From the NCBI GenBank assembly GCA_020744425.1, contig JAGMUV010000057.1:62001-126000 (forward strand): a stretch of 64,000 nt of DNA, in the 5' to 3' direction. Origin of the DNA: Dactylonectria macrodidyma. Its lineage: Eukaryota; Ascomycota; Sordariomycetes; Hypocreales; Nectriaceae. The position numbers were made by a program, and so were the translations under genes. How positions within the stretch are numbered: position 1 is the first letter of the stretch; each line of letters begins with the position of its first letter. This document shows, in pieces, positions 38,382 through 47,897 of this stretch. Below the pieces are notes generated by a model that was given only the letters and a program-made list of their open reading frames with translations, did no database searches and was not told the DNA's origin.

Positions 38382-40457
38382 ATGCCTTCATTAACTTCTA
38401 CCTTGTAAAGGCTATAGCAGTGGAAGGAGTGGAAGGAGTGGAAGGTTATTAGTGGAACTCGGCGATTGTGGGTCAAGGAATTGACCAATCAGAAAAGGGA
38501 TTGAAGATTCAGAAAGAGCAGGAAAAGACAATTAGAAAGGTAGTCGGTTTGATGTGATTGGTTGAGAAATGCATGTATTGATGATGATAATCCTTCAGGA
38601 CTGGCTAGAGAAAAGCCCCAGCTTTATAGAGAGATTGCTGTCCAGTCACATGTCCAATCTAACAGGGGATTTGGACAATTTGTCATAGTAAAACCGGGTA
38701 AGACGTGTCCCGAGTTTTAGGACTGTTGGACGTATGTCTGATGCTTGAACTCTAACCTTATTAAAGGTTCTTATTATAGATATCCTTTGTAGTTATAGTA
38801 TAAGGAAGGTAGGCTTTCTGAGGCATAATATATACCATTATAAAGCTAAAAATCAGGAGATTTTGAATATGTTATTTATAGTCTTATCTGATAAGAGCTA
38901 AAGGAGATATTTCCTTATCAGTTATATATTTTATATATAAGGACTTTACATACCTCAAATTCTACCTTAACTTCTACTCTTAGCAGTCATCCCCCTCCGC
39001 GCATGCCTTATGACTCTCAGAAAAACCTTGGTAGTGATATGACCATGTCCTTTTTTGGTCAGCTGGATACCCCAACGCGGTTTCCTACATCAGATGAGCA
39101 ACTCATAAAGAGCCTTAATGTTGAAGCTCTTAGCAGGGTTTTCCTTCCGCCCCCTCCCTATATGACACTGCCTGAATATTCTGTGCTGCGTCGTGAAGGG
39201 TATCGATCCCCTGACCCACTGCCGATTTACTTTAGTCTCAACCTCTCTGTCTATAACCAGCAGATTGTTGAATCAGAGTGGGAGAATCAGTGGTTCCATT
39301 TCACTGGCAAAGTACACCCCTATGCACTGGAGTGGGTGCTGCGGGAGCCTGATGTTTTCACCGATGAAGATGGTGACGGCGAAGTGTACAAGGTTCCAGT
39401 TGTTCTCATACGCGACTTTGGATACCAAGCGTAAGCAGACTTATCAATTTCCCTTAGCTCGAGTTCGACTATCGCGCTTGCCACTAATGTAACTATCAGC
39501 ATTGACCCACGAACTCTTTGCAATGGTGAGGGCTTTCCACTTATCCAACCGGTTGTTTCTTTGACCGGGCAGGTTCTCGGGACAGGTCAAACCCACTTGA
39601 TTAAGGACTCTGTCCCGCTGTTAGATGATGCGCAGCTGAGATGCTGTGCATTTATCCAGTGCTGTACCTACATCACGCCGGGTCAGCCATCAAAGAGCCC
39701 TTTCAAAGGCTTCCACCCCTTTCAAGTTTTTATTCTCTTTCCTATTCGCGCTTTGCCGTTCTCTCTCCTCTGCAAGAAGATGGCAGACAGGAAAGATACA
39801 CAGTTTGTTCCGGGTGTTCCCTTCAACTGCGTCGGCAAGATTGTTGGCCTGCTTGACCATCGTCTTATGGCGACTGCACTTCCAGTTAATGAGAGGGACT
39901 ATGTTTTCATCGTCGTTCCCGACACTTGGACATTTCCGGACAAGAGCACGCCACCTGTACCTGCTTCTAACACAGTCTCCCCCTCTAAAACCGAACCTAG
40001 CCCATCCTAAGCTAGCGGCTTCGCAGCAATTAGGTCTATGTTCAAGTCTCCCTCAAAGAAAGGTTCACAGGCGCAACAGTCACAATCACAACCATCAAAA
40101 TCGTCACAGGGAGGTCCATCCCAACAACCCCCTACTCCATCTCAGAACAAACGGCCTGCAATCTCCGCATCTCAATCATCTCCGTCAAGTTCAAACAGTC
40201 CCGCCCCCAAGAGACTCAGGAGGTCTAATGTGCCTACCGCAACATCTCCAGTCATTGCAGGGTCGCCTGTCTCCCCTTTAACATCCGTAGACTCTGATGA
40301 AAACGATAACCATGAAGAAGGTGAAGCGAAGGAAAACGAGGACTCTCGATCACCTAACATATCTGCCACACTCCGAGCCTCCGTTCGTCCTAATATGAGG
40401 TCATCAACTACCGAACCAAATGGCAGGAACAAGAGACATCCAACAAAGAGACTTTAA
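38382..40457 (+). pseudogene. Helitron accessory gene, copy R, disrupted
   Basis: Homologue of 19016-20539. The start codon context at 38382 is followed after seven codons by a solo LTR (38404-38950). The frame resumes at 38956 and is open from MPYDSQ (39003), with the same intron (39431-39499). A TAA at 40008-40010 replaces the CAA of copy L, cutting off the Ser-rich tail (open again to 40457). A protein from the internal ATG would keep the ordered domains but lose the tail. Confidence 0.8.
38404..38950. mobile_element. Solo LTR inserted in the Helitron accessory gene
   Basis: 547 bp starting TGTAAAGGC and ending GACTTTACA (TG...CA, with terminal inverted TGTAAAG/CTTTACA), flanked by a perfect 5-bp duplication TACCT (38399-38403 and 38951-38955). 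Copy L has the empty site (TCTACCTCAAATTCTACC). It contains no coding sequence, so it is a solo LTR. Confidence 0.9.
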
Positions 40458-41066
40458 GTAGCATAGTATAGTGATAGTGTGTGGTACTCTGGGCTGTTGT
40501 ATTGGGTTTGGAAAACTTATAGATTGATATGCGGGGGAAATAAGCGTGCGGTTTCAACACCAGTGCGAGTGAAAAAAGCCCAATGGTCTCAACACCAGGA
40601 CATCTTGGCATGGCCGCTTCTTATACTCAAATTGACAATTTTGCCTCTTTGATATTGCGACTGATGATCTCTGCTAGTCTCAGTCCCATGATCCCTGTCT
40701 CAATTATGACCCTCACCCCATTGGCTAGGTCTCTTAGCTCCGCATTAAGCTCTTCAAATCGTGTCACTCAAGATGGCGTCTGCTCCTCAAAGCCTGCTGC
40801 ATAGTCTTATTGGCTACGCAAAAACAAAGGTAACACACACACGCGCCTTATTGGCCAAGCCTCTCTATCCACCCACCCAGAGCCGACCACTTAAAACCGC
40901 GCCCTCTTCTCAACACGTGCAACAACCCACTAGTGTAAAACAGGCTCTTGTTCCAACCTTCGTGCCGAAAGGCTACTCAGCGCAAGGGAGCCGCCAACTT
41001 GCCCATCACGCCCAGCTTCCAACTTCCAACTTCCAACGTCCCCCGGCGGACGTGCGCCTTCCCCTG

Positions 41067-41119
41067 TTGAATACTATGACTCTGATCGAATTGACCGTTA
41101 CGGATCCATCGGGCTTTTA
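41067..41119 (+). repeat. Right half of the LTR-like repeat split by the Helitron cluster
   Basis: TTGAATACTATG...GAATTGACCGTTACGGATCC aligns with TTGAATATTATG...GAATTGACCTCGACGGATCC at about 56331-56373. Confidence 0.7.
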
Positions 41120-41189
41120 GTCCTAAAAAGGCTTAGCGCGATCAGACTCGGTGGACTTTCTGTCGGTGGGTGAATAATGTCACTGAACA

Positions 41190-42494
41190 CTAACTAACCT
41201 TCGCTATGCATAGCTCGGCCCCACTAGTTTCCCCTGGCGTAGACACCAAAAGTGTCTTGAAATTGGGGAAAAAGCTCCTACAAGCTTCATTAACCACCTG
41301 ACCAGTATATCTAGTAAAGCACGGCCCAACTGATTTTAGATTCACGGATTCTATCGAAGTTGGGAGTATCCTCATCAGTGTTTTCCCGAGTTTTCCAATG
41401 GTCGCTTCAGTGCCATTATCTGGAACCTCATCTAGTAAACTCCTCTCATCGGAATGGAGTGATACCTCGTCCACCACGACATCTTTCAGGGCTGAGAAAT
41501 TCCTTAGGCTGGTAATCGTATGTTCAGAATTGAATTCAGTAAACGGAATCCCCTGAGCCAGCTCGATTTCCAGGTATTCCAAGGTGGACTCGCAAACTTT
41601 GAGCTCCTCGACAATTCTCTTAGGGCTTGGAGAGAAATCATTCCGATAGAGTTCATAAATCGATGAAGCTGGCTGGAAGTATTGAAAGGCGAAGGACCTC
41701 AAATTCTGGCAAGCCAACACAACATTTCTCAGGTCACCAGATCCAAAGCTGCAACTAGAGAAGCGAAGATGTTTCAAATATGTTAGGTTCAGTTCCGCAG
41801 GGGCCGAGTAGCACATATCCGCGTATAGATGTTCAATGTTTGGTGAAATTTCTAAGAGCTCAGCGACGGCGCCTAAGTCAAAGCCCCCGGAGGTCGAACG
41901 GTGAACAAGGTGCAGTGTTTTCAAAGACTCTAGCACCGACGATGAAGGAATAAATTTCCTAAATTGTCTCATACTTGAGCATTCCAAAGATAGTCTGTCC
42001 AAGTTAATAGCCGAACTGAAAAACACATCGAGTAGCAGCCCATGGTAAAGCGCAGTGTCGGCTCTGAGGTCTGCAGCTCGTTCATTGAAAATAATAGTAG
42101 CCCAATCATGGAGGAAACTACTATCTAGGCGCTCTGTTAGAGTATCAACGATAGGTATGTCATAGACACTTGGTCTTGTATAGAGGGTGAAGGCTGCCTG
42201 CTTTACATGACAAATTAATTTAGGATTCCGCGAGATAGATCGCATAAAGGTAAAGAGCTTCCCTAGGAGGGGACTATCAGGGAAGATTTGAGGCATTGTT
42301 TCAAAAAGTGTATGGTACAACACCGGCATGACAATATCATGGATTCGGCGTGACGTTCGAGCTAATCGGGACAGGGCCCCTTTGCTGTTGGGTTGGTATT
42401 CGATTTCCCAATCCCCCATGCAATGGGAACATAATGTAGTGCATATCATGTGGATGAGCTCATTCGGTAGTTGAAGTAACGAAACAGTAGTCAT
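41190..42494 (-). CDS. F-box-like / LRR-like protein, single exon
   Basis: From the Met at 42494 the protein starts MTTVSLLQLPNELIHMICTT, an F-box-like beginning, and runs 434 aa to 41190. An upstream in-frame Met at 42566 would add 24 residues (MYYNRPLDLFEFF), less typical of the family; either start is possible. Leucine-rich segments (LDRLSLECSSM, LKTLHLVHRS, IEHLYADMCY, LKHLRFSSCSF, LRSFAFQYFQ, LEYLEIEL) repeat about every 25-30 residues, indicating an LRR solenoid. Probable SCF substrate adaptor; target unknown. No stops or introns. It lies just outside the Helitron cluster, unlike in sequence to the F-box gene at 592-2747. Confidence 0.75.
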   Translation of the reverse strand: MTTVSLLQLPNELIHMICTTLCSHCMGDWEIEYQPNSKGALSRLARTSRRIHDIVMPVLYHTLFETMPQIFPDSPLLGKLFTFMRSISRNPKLICHVKQAAFTLYTRPSVYDIPIVDTLTERLDSSFLHDWATIIFNERAADLRADTALYHGLLLDVFFSSAINLDRLSLECSSMRQFRKFIPSSSVLESLKTLHLVHRSTSGGFDLGAVAELLEISPNIEHLYADMCYSAPAELNLTYLKHLRFSSCSFGSGDLRNVVLACQNLRSFAFQYFQPASSIYELYRNDFSPSPKRIVEELKVCESTLEYLEIELAQGIPFTEFNSEHTITSLRNFSALKDVVVDEVSLHSDERSLLDEVPDNGTEATIGKLGKTLMRILPTSIESVNLKSVGPCFTRYTGQVVNEACRSFFPNFKTLLVSTPGETSGAELCIAKVS

Positions 42495-42566
42495 CGTGCT
42501 ACCTGTAAAGTGGGCGTATGAAGAAGAAAAGAATTCGAAAAGGTCCAGAGGACGATTGTAGTACAA

Positions 42567-42860
42567 GGTTACTTGAGTAGCTGTATTGAATCACGTGCGG
42601 TCTGGAGCCGATGACTAGACAGCTAACTAGAATAAAAGCATGTTAATAAATGAGAAGTTCGACACAGACAAGGAAGACGCGAGGTAAAGTAGTGCTTGTT
42701 CTTTGACGTGGTCTGCAATGGGTATGGTAGACTATCTAAATGAAAGTATAATAAGATCAAAATACATACATTTATACTACACAGCTGCGTAGCCATCGTC
42801 CAATCGTTGACATAGTTACCTACAGTGGGGATGCGAAACTTACGACACATCCGGAGCCAG
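42567..42860. other. Upstream of the F-box gene, no gene seen
   Basis: AT-rich promoter-like sequence, ending at the TRIM target-site duplication GCCAG (42856-42860). Confidence 0.4.
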
Positions 42861-43055
42861 TGATACGGAAAAGAGGCGATGGCCAGGGGCCAGAGGCCCT
42901 AGGGGGCACGAAGGGCCAGAAAGCTGCAATAGCAGGTGATGGATTGTATTGTTGTATGAAGAATGATGAAGAAGAAGCAAAGTCAGAAGGGCCCTGCAGG
43001 CCCTTTTGAGGCATTGCTCACGTGACTGATGATCCTCACGTGATTTCACGTATCA
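42861..43055. repeat. TRIM left LTR, 195 bp
   Basis: TGATACGG...CGTATCA with terminal inverted 7 bp. It carries two CACGTG motifs near its end. Confidence 0.88.
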
Positions 43056-43703
43056 TATGCCGCACACAAAAGAGACTCTACTGTCCTCAGTAGGCAAGAC
43101 AAGGATAGAGCCTAGATCCATTTCCTTCCAAAGTTCCTTGCCAAATCCATCCGCGAGAAAATATGCCTCTCATACCGTAAGACGATCTTGTCTGCATTAG
43201 TCGGTCGGCCGGTCGGTCGGCTGCTTAGTGTTGCTGTTCAGGCCCAGCGAAGGGGACAGCTTTGAGGGGGATCGCCGGTATCCAAAGGAGTTGAACCAAC
43301 GGGATCCAAAGGGTGCCGCGAGGGCTGTGGTGCCGCGAGGGCTGAGTGCTCAAGAGAGAGCCGGTGTTCGAGAGAGAGCCGGTGCTCAAGAGAGCTGGTG
43401 CTCGGGAGAGCTGGTGCTGAGACGGGCTGGTGCTCGGGAGAGAGCTGGTGCTGAGACGGGCTGGTGCTCGGGAGAGCTGGTGCTGACGGGCCGGTGTCAG
43501 GAGCGCAACTAAGGCGAGTCGGCTAAGATAGGCGATGCTTGAAGAAGCTGGTGCACAGAGGCTGGTGCCATCAAAGCCAGTATCGCAAAGCCATGGGCGA
43601 CTGAAGCGGGTGCTGTCGAAGCTGGTGCTGTCAAAGCTGGTGCTGTCAAAGCTGGTGCTGTCAAAGCTGGTGACCAAGATGCAGCAGTGCAATTGCTACC
43701 ATT

Positions 43704-43898
43704 TGATACGGAAAAGAGGCGATGGCCAGGGGCCAGAGGCCCTAGGGGGCACGAAGGGCCAGAAAGCTGCAATAGCAGGTGATGGATTGTATTGTTGTAT
43801 GAAGAATGATGAAGAAGAAGCAAAGTCAGAAGGGCCCTGCAGGCCCTTTTGAGGCATTGCTCACGTGACTGATGATCCTCACGTGATTTCACGTATCA
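43704..43898. repeat. TRIM right LTR, 195 bp
   Basis: Same sequence as the left LTR; followed by GCCAG. Confidence 0.88.
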
Positions 43899-44027
43899 GC
43901 CAGCCTAGTGTTACTATACCTCCACCAAATAAAAGCTTCATTTTCAAATAATTCTATGTAGCAAAATCAAATAAAAATCGATTAAATATTTATATTCATT
44001 GATCTGTAGTCCTTTGAATGAAACCTT

Positions 44028-44290
44028 TTAAGGTCTGCGGTGTTTTGTATACCAGCCCCGTGTGCGCACCACTGCTTGCATCCTGCGCTTCATTGAAAAT
44101 ATCATGTTTCGTAGCACCTCCTGCTCAATCTCTTCCCACATATTAAGCGCGGCTTCGATAAGTCGCTGCTTGGATTCCCCTGTCTTGAGCATGGTCGAGA
44201 GCTCAGGGGATCTTTCGCAGATCCTTGTTTTAAGTATTGCCTATAGGATTTCAATAGGGTTGAGATCTAGGCTGTAGGGCGTGATACGTG
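44028..44290 (-). pseudogene. Tc1/mariner transposase, C-terminal fragment
   Basis: Minus-strand translation contains YSLDLNPIE followed by a stop where the family has Trp, then AILKTRI and a helical end up to WYTKHRRP and stop. This matches the DDE Tc1/mariner C-terminus (YSPDLNPIExLW). The Trp-to-TAG change is a RIP-type transition. Its N-terminal partner is probably the fragment at 45142-45600. Confidence 0.6.
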
Positions 44291-45141
44291 TTGAATGTTG
44301 GAAGGTTCACCCTCAACTTCAGGATTAAGGTTCAGGATTAAAGTTTGAAGTCTTAAACTTAGATCGTAGGACTTTCATCTAGGACTTTCTAGGACTCAAG
44401 TCCTAGAAGGAACCACTCAAAGATAAAAGGATCTCAAAGGTCCTTCGATGGCAAGAGAGGAAGATCAAGCAATACAACATCTTCTCACCTCAAAAATCTG
44501 ACAATACGTGAAGAACCAGTCTTGGGCCTGATGCTTAAGACTGGCATTATATGCAACATCTCGTGAGGAAGGAGACCTTATACTCCCGTCCTCAACTGTA
44601 GTCTTAGCTCGTCATCCATCTTTCTAAATCTACATGGCGACCTCACTTTATGTGACCTCCGCGATATATTCGCATCAGGGCGGCCAGTCTATGACCTCCG
44701 CCCCTTCCATTCTCGCACCGTTCTAGCAGCTAGCCCATCACCAATCGCGACTGAAAAAGAGTCAATTATCGTGCTCAAAGCGGCTATTTCTAGTGACAAT
44801 TCGAGAAAGGTATTGCAAGCATTGGAGCAGAACTCGCGCAGTAGCGCCGCCAAGATCAGACTCTTCATTGCTGTAAAGAGGGACCATTGGAACGCGCTTG
44901 TGATAGTTGAAGGCGCTAAAATCATCTTTAAAACCCTCTTTAGAGTAACGCGGGTCTAGGTGTTCAGTCTAAATAGCCTCTCGTGCTAGGAACTGCCAGG
45001 GAAGTCACAATTGCAAAAAGATAACATACCGGCTTACAGAAGCCCCAAGTGCGTCTGTTGCCCTCACCTCGGGCTACTATAACTTCAACTAGAAGGTCCT
45101 AGACTCCCAAACGTCTGTAGATGTATACGCGTATTGCCTGA
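44291..45141. other. Sequence between the two Tc1 fragments, possibly inserted
   Basis: Includes a 78-bp repeat (44505-44582) shared with 52087-52164 and an open minus-strand stretch (44925-44689) of unknown nature. It may be the decayed middle of the transposase plus an inserted element. Confidence 0.3.
44505..44582 (+). repeat. 78-bp dispersed repeat, copy 1
   Basis: TACGTGAAGAACCAGTCTTGG...TTAAGACTGGCATTATATGC, nearly identical to 52087-52164. Contains the inverted pair CCAGTCTT/AAGACTGG. Confidence 0.8.
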
Positions 45142-45600
45142 CGAAGCTTAGGCGTTTCTTGCCGTAGCCTCGCTGATGAAGGGCCGGATAAGTGCATTAA
45201 AATGCATGATGCCTTCCTTTTCAAGGAACCTCAGAATAGTCTTTTCTGAATAGGTCAGACGGCCTCCTCGATCAATTACTTGATTTATATACGAAGGCCT
45301 TGCCCTATGACCCTTAGTACTTATCTCTTTTCTCGGTCTCCTAGCTTGCGTGGCCGGCCGGGCCTGGGTTGCTCTTGACCACTGTGTTAATCGCGATATC
45401 GCCGTACTACACCATAAACCGCAGATCGACTTAGCCCCTCATCACGCGCGATTGAGGCAATAGACATACCCGTAATGTAACTCTAAATAATCACCGTCGT
45501 CGTACATGGTGAATGATGTACTTGCAACACCATTCTGACGTAAATTGGTCGCGCAATGAGTCGTTGAAGTTGATTGCTGATTATGGCGTAGGTGGAGGGA
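45142..45600 (-). pseudogene. Tc1/mariner-like transposase, N-terminal fragment (degenerate)
   Basis: On the minus strand pieces such as SIASIARDEGLSRSAVYGVV (helix-turn-helix pattern) and RPRKEISTKGHRARPSYINQ appear in shifting frames with stops. The order HTH, GRPRK-like linker, catalytic start is that of Tc1 transposases. Confidence 0.45.
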
Positions 45601-45726
45601 AAGCGTGGTACATGAAAATGTGTCGTAACTTTTGGACCCCGAGTCATCAGAAGTAATATTTGCTCTACATTTTCACAACTGTAATTCTTCAGGATTCTCC
45701 CTCCCTCACGGTCCTACATATATCAG

Positions 45727-46330
45727 CAGTGATCGGAATGGTCTGGTATGGTCTGGTATGGGGGGTTAAACCATACCATACCAGCTGCTTACATAATAAC
45801 CGGTATGGTATTACCGGTAAGACCAATAATACCATTAATCTAGATGCCAAGACTGTTAAGACTGCTAAGAACGATGGTGAAAAGCTATAGAAGGACGAAA
45901 GAAAATGTATTATACTACTGGCTAGTGACCCAATGATTGATTAATTTGATAGTTGATATGTCTCGCCTTTTTTTTCTCTTGGTATTGATTGGAATTGTCG
46001 TTGGTGAGGGTGTAACCAATGGACGGGGAGACGGGGGGATCACAATCGTTTCATATCGAGGATGTTTTGAGGCGGAAGTCGAGGTGGTGGAGGGGCGAAC
46101 AGAGGTGCTAAGCCAAGAAAATTTTGACACTAAGGAGGCGCTAGCCAGTTTAGTCCATAACCCAGCTGCCTAGCGCCACCAATTTGGCCTATTTTTAGCC
46201 TATTTTAGCCTTACCGGTATGACTTGGTATACCGGTAATACCATGGTATTGAGATTTCCTCAAACCATACCAAGTCTTGGCGGTATATACCATACCAATA
46301 CCAACTCATACCAGACCATTCCGATCACTG
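45727..46330. mobile_element. Inverted-repeat element of hAT type, about 604 bp
   Basis: Ends CAGTGATCGGAATGGTCTGG and its exact inverse at 46311-46330; CAGTG is a common hAT terminus. Subterminal regions hold many GGTATGG / CCATACC and ACCGGTA motifs. No 8-bp target duplication is visible, so the ends may be recombined. A 78-codon plus-strand frame inside (MSRLFFLLVLIGIVVGEGV) is probably not a gene. Confidence 0.55.
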
Positions 46331-46460
46331 GTGAACGACTACAGTTCATTTGGGAAAAGATCAATCCACTCCTTGAATACGTAGCGAAAGAATGTCAAGG
46401 CAGTTAGCGAGCTTGATATATTTGTTAGATACGTCAGAGGTGCAAGCTGCATAAAGAAGT

Positions 46461-46652
46461 CTGTTACGTTTATCATCTGCTGAGACGGCGGCCCGGTCTC
46501 AAAGGCCCGGATCCTTTAGATCCGGTCTTAAAAGAACCTTATTGTAGACCCTATGATGATAAGGGCATCTCTGTATAAAAAGGCCGCTGCGAGTCCTCGG
46601 TTAAAGATGAAATAGGGGAATACAGATCACATTCACTCTAATATTTGACAAT
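46461..46652. repeat. LTR-like segment (weak)
   Basis: Starts TGTTACG, contains a TATA-like CTGTATAAAAAGGCC and ends ...TTTGACA, the profile of a short fungal LTR. No target duplication was found. Confidence 0.3.
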
Positions 46653-46699
46653 ATTTCAGACACGGCCAATTTACGCCTATGATCTCGACGTTGCAGACC

Positions 46700-47707
46700 C
46701 TCTTGAATGGTACAGTACAGTAGAATCAACATCAATTGGAATATCCGTTTGGGAGTTGATAGGGACGCATGACATTTGGATACAGACGCATGATCCTTAG
46801 GGACGCATGACTTTTACAGCTTCCTATTGGTTCAGCCCCTCTTTTGTTAGTACACCTTAGATCTCTTCCCAGCCACCCGGGTACCTAGGACTTCATCTCA
46901 AAATATCGCGTCTGCTATCAACGCAACAGACACCCAACCTGCATTTAATCCAACTACCAGTCTACCAACCCTACTATTAACGCCTATTATTATGTCTACT
47001 CTTAACGCTCCCTCAGCCTCCCAACGAGGTCAATCCCAAGTCAACAATAGCTAGGCTCACACAAGCAAGCCAGCAGCCTAGCAGTCAGGCTACCAGTGGT
47101 GAGGTTGCTCCCTCAAGCCAGTGTGTGACGCATAGCCAATCGGCAAACCTTGGAGTTGGGAGAACTACAGGTCTACGTGCCAGCGGACGGAGGATGCAGT
47201 CGAGTGTTCGGAGCCAAAGGAGTCAATGGGAGCTAGTTGAGAGCGACGAAGATACAATCCGTGTCATAGTCGATTGAATTTAATAAGAGCAATCTGTAAC
47301 TCCCTTACAGCCCTGTGATAATGCATCCGCCTGCTTATATAAGTAGAGGTATCTTATTGTCAATAATCGTGGGCTGGAGCTCTTGTTACTGGGATAAGTC
47401 CTTCTGCTGAGGTTATGTTGTATCAGTGGGGCAGAAATTTTTCAGCTAATAGGAAGCTGTAAAAGTCATGCGTCCCTAAGGATCATGCGTCCGTATCCAA
47501 ATGTCATGCGTCCCTATCAATTCCCATCCGTTTTTGTATCGAATGGCGCTAGATCTATTCTCAATTCCTGGCATCAGTTCTGAATGCGAAAGGGTGTTTA
47601 GCCAGACCAAGAAAATGATCACGGACGAGCGCAACCGGCTAGCACCTGAGGCAGTCGAGGCCGATCAGCTTCAAGAACAGTGGCTAATGAGAGGACTGGT
47701 AGCCTAA
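46700..47707 (+). pseudogene. hAT transposase C-terminal (hATC dimerisation) relic, split by a MITE
   Basis: The right part (47527-47707) encodes YRMALDLFSIPGISSECERV then FSQTKKMITDERNRLAPEAV, the hATC hallmark. The left part (about 46700-46750) reads into HQLEYP just before the MITE. Joined across one copy of the 7-bp duplication, the reading continues in frame into the hATC domain. The rest of the transposase is absent, so this is a fragment. Confidence 0.75.
46751..47526. mobile_element. MITE-like element, 776 bp, inserted in a hAT transposase fragment
   Basis: Terminal inverted repeats of about 80 bp (GGGAGTTGATAGGGACGCAT... and inverse). Flanked by a 7-bp direct repeat TCCGTTT (46744-46750 and 47527-47533). 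Inside, a fragment with Ser/Gln-rich coding character (about 46992-47275) has stops. The superfamily is uncertain. Confidence 0.75.
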
Positions 47708-47897
47708 GTGTCAGACAATTGGCTCCACAGGGATCATTTGATGGCACCAGCCAATTGATGGAAATTATCTAAGGAGCAAGAACTCAATGACAGGATTCAG
47801 TGAGTCGTGTTGCTCTTTATACACAAATGAAAACATTGCCTGTTTAGGCAGTAGCAGCTGCCTGGGGTACGGCTGATATGCGACACTAAGTTCGTTA

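Larger units (their letters stand above)
29112..41066 (-). mobile_element. Helitron-like element R, full length, 11,955 bp
   Basis: 5' end at 41066 (reads CAGGGGAAGGCGCACG on the minus strand), 3' end at 29112 (hairpin CCTTTCGTACCGAAAGG then CA). Left flank is A (29111, in the tail of L), right flank T (41067). It contains Rep-helicase (36929-30043, minus) and the accessory gene (38382-40457, plus), both damaged. It differs from L by a solo LTR (38404-38950), a roughly 590-bp insertion in its tail (about 29332-29920) and four instead of three minisatellite units. It may be a recombinant of two elements (see findings). Confidence 0.82.
42861..43898. mobile_element. TRIM-like retrotransposon (1,038 bp) with two identical LTRs
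   Basis: Two 195-bp direct repeats (42861-43055 and 43704-43898) that I read as identical, each starting TGATACGG and ending CGTATCA. They enclose about 648 bp without any retrotransposon protein. The 5-bp target-site duplication GCCAG is perfect (42856-42860 and 43899-43903). The internal part is low-complexity: repeats of a GAGAGCTGGTGCTCGG-like unit (about 43340-43490) and four copies of AAGCTGGTGCTGTC (about 43620-43675). Long open frames inside are by-products of these repeats. Non-autonomous; mobilised by an unknown partner. Identity of the LTRs implies recent insertion. Confidence 0.88.

Noticed and set aside
43225..43692. 155-aa minus-strand protein in the TRIM
   Set aside because: The amino-acid repeats come from the DNA tandem repeats; no start context or domain.
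45937..46173. Membrane-like small protein inside the hAT-type element
   Set aside because: Lies within a non-autonomous repeat element and has no support beyond an open frame.
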